A stretch of 49,837 nucleotides of DNA, taken from positions 1 to 49,837 of the forward strand of contig CANDKT010000003.1 in the NCBI GenBank assembly GCA_947385365.1, given 5' to 3'. Within the stretch, counting starts at the first letter, position 1. Each line of letters starts with the position of its first letter. The DNA comes from an uncultured Bacillota bacterium (GTDB lineage Bacteria; Bacillota; Clostridia; Oscillospirales; Oscillospiraceae). The notes under the pieces are model-generated. The model had not been told where the DNA came from and did no database searches. It saw nothing but the letters and a program-made list of their open reading frames with translations. A program made the position numbers and the translations under genes. Below, in pieces: positions 31,408-39,578 of the stretch.

Positions 31408-32397
31408 ATGAAGCAGGAATTTGAGTTAGGGAATAAAGCGATAGAGGAAGCGATTGCGGGCTTTCGGGCGACGAAGGACAAGGACCGTCTTTTGATGTTG
31501 ATGGTGATGTTGCAGAGGCGGATGGAGGAGGGCGGACAATTTCTGGTAGCGGTAGAGGTACCGCAGGCGGCGATAGATATGATAGATCCGGAGACGGTGA
31601 AGGCGGGGGATGTATTGCAGGCGAAGGAAGACATCCGGTTTGTGCCGCGGACGTTGCAGTTGAACGCGGCGAAGGAGACGTTTGCGGCGTTTACGAGCCG
31701 GGAGGAGGCCATGAAGGGGGAACCTTCTTCGGTAATTAGCGTATCGATCCGGCAATTTTTTGAATCGGTACTAGCGGAGGAGAAGGTGGCGGGAGGCACA
31801 TTGAACCCGTGGGGGGAGTTATTTTTCGTGCCGAAGGACATGATGCAGGCGATTCTGAACGCGAGTACGGCCACGCCGAGGAGTCGAATTTTCATTGAGC
31901 AGGGCGACATCACAAAGCTGGATGTGGATTGCATTGTCAACGCCGCAAACAGGAGCCTGTTAGGCGGGGGCGGGGTAGACGGAGCGATTCACCGGGCGGC
32001 GGGGCCTGAACTGTTGGCGGAGTGCAGGACGTTAGGCGGCTGTGAGACGGGCCAGGCGAAATTGACGAAGGGCTACCGGCTGAAGGCAAAGTATGTCATT
32101 CACACGGTGGGGCCCATTTACAGCGGAAAGCCTCGGGATGCGGAGCTGTTGGCGGAGTGTTACCGGAACAGTCTGACGCTGGCGCGGGAACATGAGATTC
32201 ACAGTATCGCGTTCCCGGCGATTTCGACGGGGGTCTACGGCTACCCGCTGGAGGAGGCGATTCCCGTCGCGCTGAAAGCGGTAATGGATTGGTTCCGCGA
32301 GAATCAGGATTATATGATAGCGGTGTTGCTGTCCTGTTTTGACGAGCGGACGTACACGCTGTATCAAAACTTCCTTGAGGATACCAGAAGAGGATGA
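31408..32397 (+). CDS. SseB-like / macrodomain fusion protein
   Basis: 329 residues. N-terminal SseB-like domain (about 1-145, NKAIEEAIAGFRATKDKDRL and PRTLQLNAAKETFAAFTSRE) and a C-terminal macrodomain (about 155-325) with GDITKLDVDCIVNAAN, GGGGVDGAIHRAAG and FPAISTGVYGYPLEEA. Macrodomains of this type remove O-acetyl-ADP-ribose or protein-linked ADP-ribose. The two parts differ in codon use, with the change near 31868, so the fusion or a replacement may be recent. Overlaps the K+ channel start by 4 nt. Confidence 0.92.
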   Translation: MKQEFELGNKAIEEAIAGFRATKDKDRLLMLMVMLQRRMEEGGQFLVAVEVPQAAIDMIDPETVKAGDVLQAKEDIRFVPRTLQLNAAKETFAAFTSREEAMKGEPSSVISVSIRQFFESVLAEEKVAGGTLNPWGELFFVPKDMMQAILNASTATPRSRIFIEQGDITKLDVDCIVNAANRSLLGGGGVDGAIHRAAGPELLAECRTLGGCETGQAKLTKGYRLKAKYVIHTVGPIYSGKPRDAELLAECYRNSLTLAREHEIHSIAFPAISTGVYGYPLEEAIPVALKAVMDWFRENQDYMIAVLLSCFDERTYTLYQNFLEDTRRG

Positions 32398-33605
32398 GCG
32401 GACAGAAGAGCTGGTATGAGCGCCGCCAACGGATGTATGCCATTGTAGAGACGGGCAATGCGGAGGATTTTGTCAGCCGTTCCTATGACATTCTGATTAC
32501 GCTCTCGATTCTGGTCAACCTGGCGTCCAGCGTAGCGTACACGTTCGATCAGGTAGAGGCGCGGTATGGGGGTATGTTGGCAAGCATTGAATCGGCCACG
32601 GTGTTTCTCTTTGCCATAGACTACGCGCTCCGGGTTTGGACGGCCAAGTGTGCCCGTCCGCAGCTGACGGAGACGCAAGCGGTGCTGAAATACGTGTTTT
32701 CCTTCACAGGGCTTGTAGATTTGCTGTCTTTTCTGCCCTATTATCTGCCGGTATTTTTCCCGTCGGGCGCGGTGGCGTTTCGAATGTTCCGAGTCGTGCG
32801 TATTTTCCGGCTGTTCCGCATTAACGCCTACTATGATTCGCTGAACGTCATCGCGGAGGTGGTCGTCAGCAAGAGCCAACAGTTGATTTCGTCAGTATTT
32901 ATCATATCGGTGTTGATGTTGGCGTCGAGTCTGTGTATGTACAGTTTGGAGCATGAGGCGCAGCCGGAGGTATTTGAGAACGCGTTTTCGGGGATATGGT
33001 GGTCGGTATCGACGTTGTTGACGGTGGGGTACGGAGACATATATCCGATCACGGCGTTAGGGAAAGCGTTCAGTATTGTGATAACGTTTTTAGGGGTTGG
33101 TATGGTAGCGATCCCGACGGGCATTATATCGGCGGGATTTGTGGATCAATACTCGCGGGTGAAGCGGATCAGCGAGTACGCGAACGAGGAAGAGGTCCGG
33201 TTCATCAAGGTGAAGCTGACGAGTCGGGACGTCTGGGTTGGTCGAATGATCCGGGAGTTAGGCTTACCGGCGGGAGTGATTATAGCGGTGATCCAGCGGG
33301 GCAAGGAGTTGATTGTGCCGCGGGGAGAGGTAGAGCTATTGGCGGGGGACACGTTGGTGATAGGAGCGGAATCGTTTGCAGGGGACCGTCAGATTGAGTT
33401 GAAGGAGATTGAGTTACGGAGCCAGCATCCGTGGAAGGGGCAACGGATACGGGACTTAGACATTTCGCGGAAGACGATCATTGTGATGGTGAAGCGGAAG
33501 GGTCGCATGGTGATACCGAGCGGAGATTTGGTATTGATGGAGGGGGACAAGATTCTGTTATACACGCAGATGCGGTTAAGTGAAGCGAGCAAGATACAGG
33601 TATAG
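32394..33605 (+). CDS. Voltage-gated-type K+ channel with two RCK C-terminal domains
   Basis: 403 residues. Six-helix channel: S1 near 31-50, S2 near 65-85, S3 near 100-120, an S4-like helix with Arg every third residue (R130, R133, R136, R139, R142), S5 near 163-185, pore helix and selectivity filter TVGYGD (210-215), S6 to about 245. The cytoplasmic tail has two TrkA-C/RCK-C-like domains (about 258-330 and 335-403). Likely a K+ channel gated by voltage and a ligand at the RCK-C domains. No full RCK-N Rossmann domain is seen. Codon use changes near 32880, inside the gene. Confidence 0.92.
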   Translation: MSGQKSWYERRQRMYAIVETGNAEDFVSRSYDILITLSILVNLASSVAYTFDQVEARYGGMLASIESATVFLFAIDYALRVWTAKCARPQLTETQAVLKYVFSFTGLVDLLSFLPYYLPVFFPSGAVAFRMFRVVRIFRLFRINAYYDSLNVIAEVVVSKSQQLISSVFIISVLMLASSLCMYSLEHEAQPEVFENAFSGIWWSVSTLLTVGYGDIYPITALGKAFSIVITFLGVGMVAIPTGIISAGFVDQYSRVKRISEYANEEEVRFIKVKLTSRDVWVGRMIRELGLPAGVIIAVIQRGKELIVPRGEVELLAGDTLVIGAESFAGDRQIELKEIELRSQHPWKGQRIRDLDISRKTIIVMVKRKGRMVIPSGDLVLMEGDKILLYTQMRLSEASKIQV

Positions 33606-33617
33606 CGGAAAAAAATC

Positions 33618-33647
33618 TTGCAGGTCAGTGGAGAGGTGTGGTAGAAT
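33618..33647 (+). promoter_or_regulatory. Promoter of prfC
   Basis: TTGCAG (33618-33623), 18-nt spacer, TAGAAT (33642-33647), about 45 nt before the start. Confidence 0.55.
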
Positions 33648-33690
33648 GGGGAACCAGCGATAAAAAATGAAACGAGGGGGAGCGATTGGA

Positions 33691-35298
33691 ATGTCGAGGT
33701 ATGAGGAAGAGATCAAGCGACGTAGGACGTTTGCGATCATATCGCACCCGGACGCGGGGAAGACGACGCTGACGGAGAAATTTTTGTTATATGGGGGAGC
33801 GATAGCGCAAGCGGGTCAAGTAAAGGGTAAGAAGAACACGCGGGCGGCGACGTCGGACTGGATGGAGATAGAGAAGCAGCGTGGGATATCGGTGACGTCG
33901 TCGGTGATGCAGTTTCAGTATGAAGGGTATTGCATAAACATATTGGACACGCCTGGGCACCAAGATTTTTCGGAAGACACGTATCGCACGCTGATGGCGG
34001 CGGACAGTGCGGTGATGGTGATAGACGGGGCGAAGGGGGTCGAGGCGCAGACGAGGAAGCTCTTCAAGGTATGTGCGATGCGGGACATTCCGATTTTCAC
34101 GTTCATCAACAAGATGGACCGGGAGGCGCGGGACCCGTTTGAGTTGTGCGAGGAGCTGGAGCAGGAGCTAGGGATAGAGACCTACGCGATGAACTGGCCG
34201 ATTGGGTGTGGGAAGGAGTTCCAAGGGGTTTACGACCGGCAGGCGCGGAAGGTGATTCATTTCACGTCGAACACGAACGCGCGAGCGGCGACGGCGACGC
34301 AGATTGAGCCGGACGACCCGGCGTTAGCGGAGCTGATTGGGGCGGGCCGTCGGGAACGTTTGGTAGAAGAGATTGAGTTATTGGATGGAGCGTCGAGTGA
34401 TTTTGATTTGGAGCGGGTACGTCATGGGAAGCTGTCGCCGGTTTTTTTTGGTTCAGCGCTGACGAACTTTGGGGTAGAGCCGTTTCTGGAGGAATTTCTG
34501 AAGATGACGACGTCGCCGTTGCCGCGGCGTGCAGGGGACGAAGTGATCGACTCGTTTGAGGATGAATTTTCGGCGTTTGTTTTCAAGATCCAGGCGAACA
34601 TGAACAAGGCGCACCGGGATCGGATTGCGTTCATGCGGATTGTATCGGGGAAGTTTGAGGCGGACAAGGAAGTCTATCACATACAGGGCGGCAAGAAGTT
34701 GAGGTTATCGCGGCCGCAGCAGCTGATGGCGGCGGAGCGGGAAATGATCGAGGAAGCCTATGCGGGGGATATCATCGGGGTATTTGATCCGGGGATCTTT
34801 GCGATAGGGGACACGTTGTGCGCGCCGGGGCGGAAGTTCTGTTTTGATCCGATTCCGACGTTTGCGCCGGAGCATTTTGAGCGGATCCGTTCGATAGACA
34901 CGATGAAGCGGAAGCAATTTCTGAAAGGTGTGGAGCAGATCGCGCAGGAGGGCGCGATACAGATTTTCAAGACGCCCTATTCCGGGATGGAAGAGGTCAT
35001 CGTAGGGGTAGTAGGCACGCTGCAATTTGACGTATTGGAGTACCGGCTCAGGTCGGAATACAACGTGGAGTTGCACAAGGAGACGTTGCCGTTTGAATTT
35101 CTGCGGTGGATTGTCCGGGAGGAGGAAGAGCCTGTACCTTTGAAGGAAGAGGATCTGCTTTTGCCGAACGACGCGAAATTGGTGGAGGACTACAAGGGGA
35201 ATCAGCTGTTGTTATTTGCGTCGCGCTGGTCGATACAGTGGGTACTGGAGCGGAACAAGGGCTTAAAGCTGGCGGAATTTGGCGGCGCGAAGTTCTGA
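33691..35298 (+). CDS. prfC: Peptide chain release factor 3
   Basis: 535 residues. GTPase domain with HPDAGKTT (19-26), switch motif EKQRGISVTSSVM, DTPGHQDF and NKMD. The insert FPIGCG-like region reads NWPIGCGKEF, and the C-terminal RF3 domain contains FGSALTNFGVEPFLE and the VIVGVVGTLQFDVLEYRL block. It recycles RF1/RF2 after termination. ATG at 33691 is preferred for its GGGGGAG spacing; 33667 is an alternative. The last codons (GGAKF) and stop are duplicated 562 bp downstream. Confidence 0.97.
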   Translation: MSRYEEEIKRRRTFAIISHPDAGKTTLTEKFLLYGGAIAQAGQVKGKKNTRAATSDWMEIEKQRGISVTSSVMQFQYEGYCINILDTPGHQDFSEDTYRTLMAADSAVMVIDGAKGVEAQTRKLFKVCAMRDIPIFTFINKMDREARDPFELCEELEQELGIETYAMNWPIGCGKEFQGVYDRQARKVIHFTSNTNARAATATQIEPDDPALAELIGAGRRERLVEEIELLDGASSDFDLERVRHGKLSPVFFGSALTNFGVEPFLEEFLKMTTSPLPRRAGDEVIDSFEDEFSAFVFKIQANMNKAHRDRIAFMRIVSGKFEADKEVYHIQGGKKLRLSRPQQLMAAEREMIEEAYAGDIIGVFDPGIFAIGDTLCAPGRKFCFDPIPTFAPEHFERIRSIDTMKRKQFLKGVEQIAQEGAIQIFKTPYSGMEEVIVGVVGTLQFDVLEYRLRSEYNVELHKETLPFEFLRWIVREEEEPVPLKEEDLLLPNDAKLVEDYKGNQLLLFASRWSIQWVLERNKGLKLAEFGGAKF

Positions 35299-35301
35299 AT
35301 T
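35279..35301 (+). repeat. 23-bp direct repeat, left copy at prfC 3' end
   Basis: Begins TTGGCGGCGCGAAGTTCTGA and ends ATT. It includes the last five codons and stop of prfC. An identical copy is at 35841-35863, so the two bracket the 35330-35827 gene like attachment sites. Confidence 0.85.
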
Positions 35302-35329
35302 AGAGATAGTTTATTGTAGTGGGGGACGT

Positions 35330-35827
35330 ATGAAGGACAGGTGGAAAGTTCCGGCGATACTGATAGGGGTAACGTTTTTTATTGCAGTGATTTATCTGTT
35401 TGCGGTTCAGAAGGACAAGATGATGAACATTAAGGTTTGGAACAATGGGAGTGACACGCAGATTGTCCCACGCATTTATGAGCTTTCAGGGAATTATGCA
35501 GGAGGATACGGGGATAGTTGGATAGACCATTTGCCTGGAGTACAGGCGAGCAGCGGGGATGAAGTTGTGATATCATTTGATGCGGGTCTTCCCACGGAGG
35601 CGACACTTTTCAAGTATGATGTAATGAAGACGGACAACTGTCTTGGAGCGGCCGGAGTTCTGGAGAACATGGAAGAATTGGAAGTAAAACGTTACGAAGA
35701 TAAGATCTCTTTTGTGGTCCCTGAATTTTGGAGCAAGCATCAACTGATTCGGTGCAGTTATGAGTGGAGGTTTCTATTTTTAAGGACAAAATTTTATTTT
35801 GTCTTTTCTTTGGAAGCGAAAAGCTAG
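35330..35827 (+). CDS. Hypothetical signal-anchored protein, 165 aa
   Basis: One N-terminal membrane segment (VPAILIGVTFFIAVIYLFAV) followed by an extracytoplasmic beta-rich domain with few recognisable motifs (IKVWNNGSDTQIVPRIYELS). No family recognised. Codon use is less G-biased than in prfC, suggesting an acquired gene. It sits entirely between two exact copies of the prfC 3' end. ATG at 35330 with GGGGGAC close upstream. Confidence 0.7.
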   Translation: MKDRWKVPAILIGVTFFIAVIYLFAVQKDKMMNIKVWNNGSDTQIVPRIYELSGNYAGGYGDSWIDHLPGVQASSGDEVVISFDAGLPTEATLFKYDVMKTDNCLGAAGVLENMEELEVKRYEDKISFVVPEFWSKHQLIRCSYEWRFLFLRTKFYFVFSLEAKS

Positions 35828-35840
35828 TTAAAGGGCCATA

Positions 35841-35863
35841 TTGGCGGCGCGAAGTTCTGAATT
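35841..35863 (+). repeat. 23-bp direct repeat, right copy
   Basis: Exact duplicate of 35279-35301, not attached to any coding frame here. It marks the right edge of the 562-bp insertion. Confidence 0.85.
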
Positions 35864-35931
35864 GGGGAAAAAGGCATCGGGCGAGTCAGATTGGAGACGC
35901 GTCCGATTGGGCAAAGTTTTAGGAAATAGAA

Positions 35932-35956
35932 AAGGGCCGCAGGGCGGCCCTTTTTT
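35932..35956. terminator. Bidirectional terminator
   Basis: 9-bp stem AAGGGCCGC with GCGGCCCTT, AGG loop, then TTTT on +. The - strand continuation CTATTTCC is less T-rich. Lies 7 nt beyond the rubredoxin-fusion stop. Confidence 0.8.
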
Positions 35957-35962
35957 GGTGGA

Positions 35963-36583
35963 TTAAGCCAAGGGTTCGAAGTCGGAGGCGGGGTGTTTAC
36001 AGAGGGGACAGATGAAGTCGTCGGGGAGGAAGTCGCCCTCATAGATATAGCCGCAGACGGTGCAGACCCAGCGTTTTTTCTGGGAAGGGGGTGCGGACTG
36101 CGGTTTAGGTTTGATGTTGGACTGGTAATAGGCGTAAGTTGCGCTGGGGTCCTGATTCAGCACGTCGCCGTCGAGGACATCGGCGAGGAAGAGGGTATGG
36201 GTGCCGAGGTCCAAGGTGGAAACCACCTTGCAGGAGAGCCAGGCGTTGGTACCTTGGGAGACGTAGCGGAGGCCGTCCTCACCGCGGAAGGAGGAGGAAT
36301 CGAACCCGTCGAACTTATTGGAATCGCGGCCGGACTGGAAGCCGAAGCGTTGAAAGAGGTCGAAGGGAGCTTTTTCGGAGAGGATGGAGAGGCCGAAGGA
36401 GCCGGTCGCTTGGATCATATCGTGGGTATAGTTGCTTTTGTTGACGGTGATGGTGATGCGGTTGGGCTGAGTTGTGACCTGAGCGGCGGTATTGATGATG
36501 CAGCCGTTGTCTTTTTCGCCTTGGCGTGCGGTGAGGACGAACAGGCCGTAGCTCAGGGCGTACATTGCCTTAGAGTTTTTCAT
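35963..36583 (-). CDS. Flavin reductase-rubredoxin fusion (high-molecular-weight rubredoxin)
   Basis: 206 residues. N-terminal FMN-binding flavin-reductase-like domain (about 1-150, ALSYGLFVLTARQGEKDNGC, TQPNRITITVNKSNYTHDMI) and a C-terminal rubredoxin with CTVCGYIYEG and CPLCKHPASDFEPL (four Fe-binding Cys). Such fusions in Moorella and other anaerobes pass electrons to flavodiiron proteins that reduce NO or O2. The spacer is Lys/Pro/Gln-rich (KPKPQSAPPSQKKR). Single gene on the - strand with AAAGGAG upstream. Confidence 0.95.
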   Translation of the reverse strand: MKNSKAMYALSYGLFVLTARQGEKDNGCIINTAAQVTTQPNRITITVNKSNYTHDMIQATGSFGLSILSEKAPFDLFQRFGFQSGRDSNKFDGFDSSSFRGEDGLRYVSQGTNAWLSCKVVSTLDLGTHTLFLADVLDGDVLNQDPSATYAYYQSNIKPKPQSAPPSQKKRWVCTVCGYIYEGDFLPDDFICPLCKHPASDFEPLA

Positions 36584-36661
36584 ATAAATCTCCTTTCAGG
36601 CCGGGAATCCCGGTTATTTTTACGTTCTTATTGTGTCCGGGGCGGAACGGTTCATGCTCAT

Positions 36662-38419
36662 TCAGCGGATAGTTTTCTGAGTGACTTCCTCTTGGAGCAT
36701 AGCCAGGAAGGAATCCAGGGTCATAGGGCCGAGGTCCTCGCCGGAGCGGCGGCGGACGGAGACGGTGTTATTTTCGATATCGCGGTCGCCGACGACGAGC
36801 ATATAGGGGATTTTCTCCAAGGTAGCCTCACGGATTTTCTTCCCGATTTTTTCGTTCCGGGCGTCGACTTCGACGCGGAAGCCGTGCTGATCGAGCTGGT
36901 TAGCGGTAGTGTTTGCGTATAGAGCGGCGCGGTCGGTGACGGGGAGGATTTTGACTTGGACGGGGGCGAGCCAAGCGGGGAAAGCGCCGGCGAAGTGTTC
37001 GGTAATGACGCCGATGAAGCGTTCGATGGAGCCGAGGACGACGCGGTGGATCATGACGGGGCGATGTTTTTCGCCGTCCTCACCGGTGTACTCCAGTTCG
37101 AAGCGTTCCGGGAGCTGACTATCGAGTTGGATGGTGCCGCACTGCCAGGTACGGCCGAGGGAGTCGGAGAGGTGGAAGTCGAGTTTTGGGCCATAGAACG
37201 CGCCGTCGCCCTCGTTGATGACGAAGTCTTTCCCCATAGCGGTGATGGCGTTTTTGAGGATATTCTGATTCTGCTCCCATTCTTCGACGGTTCCGATGTG
37301 GTCGTCGGGCATAGTGGACAGTTCGATGGAGTAGCTCAAGCCGAAGACGGAGTAGACCTCGTCGAAGAGGCGGACGGTTTCTTGGATGACGTCTTGCATT
37401 TGGTCGCGGGTCATGAAGACGTGGGCGTCGTCCTGATTGAAGCAGCGCACGCGGAAGAGGCCGTGGAGTGCGCCGGAGAGTTCGTGGCGGTGGACGAGGC
37501 CGATTTCGCCGACGCGGAGGGGAAGGTCGCGGTAGGAATGGGGTTCGCTGGCGTAGACGAGCATACCGCCGGGGCAGTTCATGGGTTTGATCGCGAAGTC
37601 GACGTCGTCGATGACGGTGGTGTACATATTTTGTTTGTAGTGGTCCCAGTGGCCGGAGCGTTCCCAGAGCTGGCGGTTAAGCATGATGGGGGTAGAGATT
37701 TCGACGTAGCCATATTTTTTATGGACGGCGCGCCAGTAATCGAGGAGGGTATTTTTGAGGGTCATACCTTTTGGGAGGAAGAAGGGGAAGCCGGGGCCTT
37801 CGTCGCGGAGCATAAAGAGGCCGAGTTCTTTTCCCAAGCGGCGGTGGTCGCGTTTTTTGGCTTCTTCGATGCGCTGGAGGTAAGCGTCCAGTTCGTCTTT
37901 TTTAGGGAAGGCGATGCCGTAGATACGCTGGAGGGTCTGACGGCTGGAGTCGCCGCGCCAGTAAGCGGCGTTGCAGGCGGTCAGTTTGAGGGCGTTGCCT
38001 TTGATACGGCCGGTGGAGTCCAGGTGAGGACCGGCGCAGAGGTCGGTAAACTCGCCTTGTTTATAGAAGGAGATGGTGGCGTCTTCGGGCAAGTCGTGGA
38101 TCAGTTCGACTTTGTAGGGTTCGCCGCGTTCTTCCATAAAGGCGGTAGCCTGGTCGCGGGGGAGTTCGAAGCGTTCGAGTTTAAGTTTTTCCTTACAGAT
38201 TTTGCGCATTTCGGCTTCGATCTGCTCCAAGATTTCGGGGGTAAAGGGGAATGGGGAATCCATATCGTAGTAGAAGCCCTCGTCGATAGAGGGGCCGATA
38301 GCGAGTTTGACATCGGGGAAGAGGCGTTTGACGGCCTGAGCGAGGACATGGGAGCAGGTATGCCAGTAGGTAGCGCGGTACTCGGGGTTTTCGAACGAGA
38401 ACGTAGAGTCCTGGGGCAT
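36662..38419 (-). CDS. thrS: Threonyl-tRNA synthetase lacking the TGS domain
   Basis: 585 residues. It opens directly in the editing domain (HTCSHVLAQAVKRLFPDVKL, an HxxxH zinc-type motif), continues with the class II catalytic core (motif 2 region VGEIGLVHRHELSGALHGLF, with MNCPGGM) and the anticodon-binding domain at about 480-585. The usual N-terminal TGS domain of about 60 residues is absent; ATG at 38419 follows AAGGAGG, and upstream lies the T-box. Charges tRNA(Thr). Regulated by the T-box leader. Confidence 0.97.
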   Translation of the reverse strand: MPQDSTFSFENPEYRATYWHTCSHVLAQAVKRLFPDVKLAIGPSIDEGFYYDMDSPFPFTPEILEQIEAEMRKICKEKLKLERFELPRDQATAFMEERGEPYKVELIHDLPEDATISFYKQGEFTDLCAGPHLDSTGRIKGNALKLTACNAAYWRGDSSRQTLQRIYGIAFPKKDELDAYLQRIEEAKKRDHRRLGKELGLFMLRDEGPGFPFFLPKGMTLKNTLLDYWRAVHKKYGYVEISTPIMLNRQLWERSGHWDHYKQNMYTTVIDDVDFAIKPMNCPGGMLVYASEPHSYRDLPLRVGEIGLVHRHELSGALHGLFRVRCFNQDDAHVFMTRDQMQDVIQETVRLFDEVYSVFGLSYSIELSTMPDDHIGTVEEWEQNQNILKNAITAMGKDFVINEGDGAFYGPKLDFHLSDSLGRTWQCGTIQLDSQLPERFELEYTGEDGEKHRPVMIHRVVLGSIERFIGVITEHFAGAFPAWLAPVQVKILPVTDRAALYANTTANQLDQHGFRVEVDARNEKIGKKIREATLEKIPYMLVVGDRDIENNTVSVRRRSGEDLGPMTLDSFLAMLQEEVTQKTIR

Positions 38420-38445
38420 AGTTGATTCCTCCTTGTAAGTTAGGG

Positions 38446-38692
38446 GTAAAACGAAGCGCTTCACCCCTGATGTTGAGTTCAGGGGTGAAGCGCGAAGGCT
38501 CCACGGTTCCACCCTGCTTGCGGTTTTTAGGCCGCCGCTTGAGGCCCTGGTAACGGGGGGCAACCGTCCCGGTCGACCCGGGCGGCTCAGGAGTGGTAGG
38601 CATCCGGACAGGAAGCGGGGCGCTTGCAGCGAGACGCGCCCTTCTCTGGAGGGACCTGATCTGGGGCGATCTCCGTCGAAGCCGATTTGATT
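38446..38692 (-). promoter_or_regulatory. T-box leader of thrS
   Basis: Leader of about 250 nt. The conserved T-box AGGGTGGAACCGTGG is at 38515-38501 (- strand). It is followed by a strong terminator, a 15-bp stem (38456-38470 with 38479-38493) then TTCGTTTTAC. The G/C-rich upstream part can fold as Stem I; a possible Thr specifier ACC followed by A lies in GCCTACCACTCC, not confirmed. Uncharged tRNA(Thr) would stabilise the antiterminator and permit thrS transcription. Confidence 0.9.
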
Positions 38693-38698
38693 GGAGGT

Positions 38699-38727
38699 AC
38701 TATAGCACGGATGGGGAGAAAAGTCAA
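38699..38727 (-). promoter_or_regulatory. thrS promoter
   Basis: On the - strand TTGACT (38727-38722), 17-nt spacer, TATAGT (38704-38699). Confidence 0.8.
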
Positions 38728-38781
38728 GGATTTTTTACGTCGAAGGGGTGGGAAAAATTTAAAAAATTTTTGGATTTCCTC

Positions 38782-38810
38782 TTTACGTGTGGGATTGGAA
38801 TAGGTATACT
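38782..38810 (+). promoter_or_regulatory. Promoter of XRE-lepA operon
   Basis: TTTACG (38782-38787), 17-nt spacer, TATACT (38805-38810), about 42 nt before the TTG start. Confidence 0.6.
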
Positions 38811-38851
38811 TTACGATACGATATGTATTGACGATTATGGGGTGAATAAAA

Positions 38852-39559
38852 TTGAACGCGGAATTTTCACGAACATTGTCCTTACTGCGCCGGGAGAAGG
38901 GGGTCAGCCAGCGGTCAGCGGCGGCGGACCTAGGCATATCCCAAGCGCTGCTGAGCCATTATGAGAATGGGATACGGGAACCTGGGTTAGCATTTGTAGT
39001 GAAGGCGTGTGATTATTACGGGGTATCGGCAGATTTTCTGTTAGGGCGCACGCTGAGCCGGGACGGGGCGACGATCTCGCCGGAGGAGCTTTACGATCTG
39101 AGCAGTGAGAAGGACAATGTATTGAAGGGCAGCATTCTGGCGTTGTTGTCGAAGAAGCTGCTGGTCAATTCGATAGGGGTATTGTTTGGGTTACTGGGGA
39201 AGATGGGGAACCGGGAAGCGGTGCAAGCGGCGGCGAGTTACCTATCGACGGCGGTTTACAAGGTTTACCGGCGGCTGTACCAAGCGAACCCGGAGAACGA
39301 CCCGAAATTTTTTTCGGTACCGGTGTGGCGGTTTGAGGGAGGATTAGCGGACGCGGACATGGCGTGTTCGGAGGCGGAGTTTGCGGAGGCGCTGGCGGCG
39401 CACGTGAAGGAGAAGAAGGAGTTGCCGCTGATGTCGAACGATGACTTAGCGCGGGACTATCCGGTGTTGTATCAATCGCTGTTACAGGTTGTCCACGGGG
39501 CGGGTGAGCGGGTAAACGCGCTGAGCGAGAGCCGTGGGCAGAAGCGGGAGCGGAAGTAG
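38852..39559 (+). CDS. XRE-family regulator with helical C-terminal domain
   Basis: 235 residues. N-terminal HTH (about 6-66): [40 protein letters not shown] and [13 protein letters not shown]. The C-terminal 170 residues are mostly helical and of unknown type. TTG start with GGGGTGA upstream. It precedes lepA by 19 nt, a cotranscribed pair common in Oscillospiraceae-like genomes as far as I recall. Target unknown. Confidence 0.88.
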   Translation: MNAEFSRTLSLLRREKGVSQRSAAADLGISQALLSHYENGIREPGLAFVVKACDYYGVSADFLLGRTLSRDGATISPEELYDLSSEKDNVLKGSILALLSKKLLVNSIGVLFGLLGKMGNREAVQAAASYLSTAVYKVYRRLYQANPENDPKFFSVPVWRFEGGLADADMACSEAEFAEALAAHVKEKKELPLMSNDDLARDYPVLYQSLLQVVHGAGERVNALSESRGQKRERK

Positions 39560-39578
39560 GGCAAAGGGAGGTTTTTCT

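Noticed and set aside
33691..35298. Integrative element of the SXT type at prfC
   Set aside because: SXT elements use the prfC 5' end and carry an integrase; here the duplication is at the 3' end and there is no integrase in the window.
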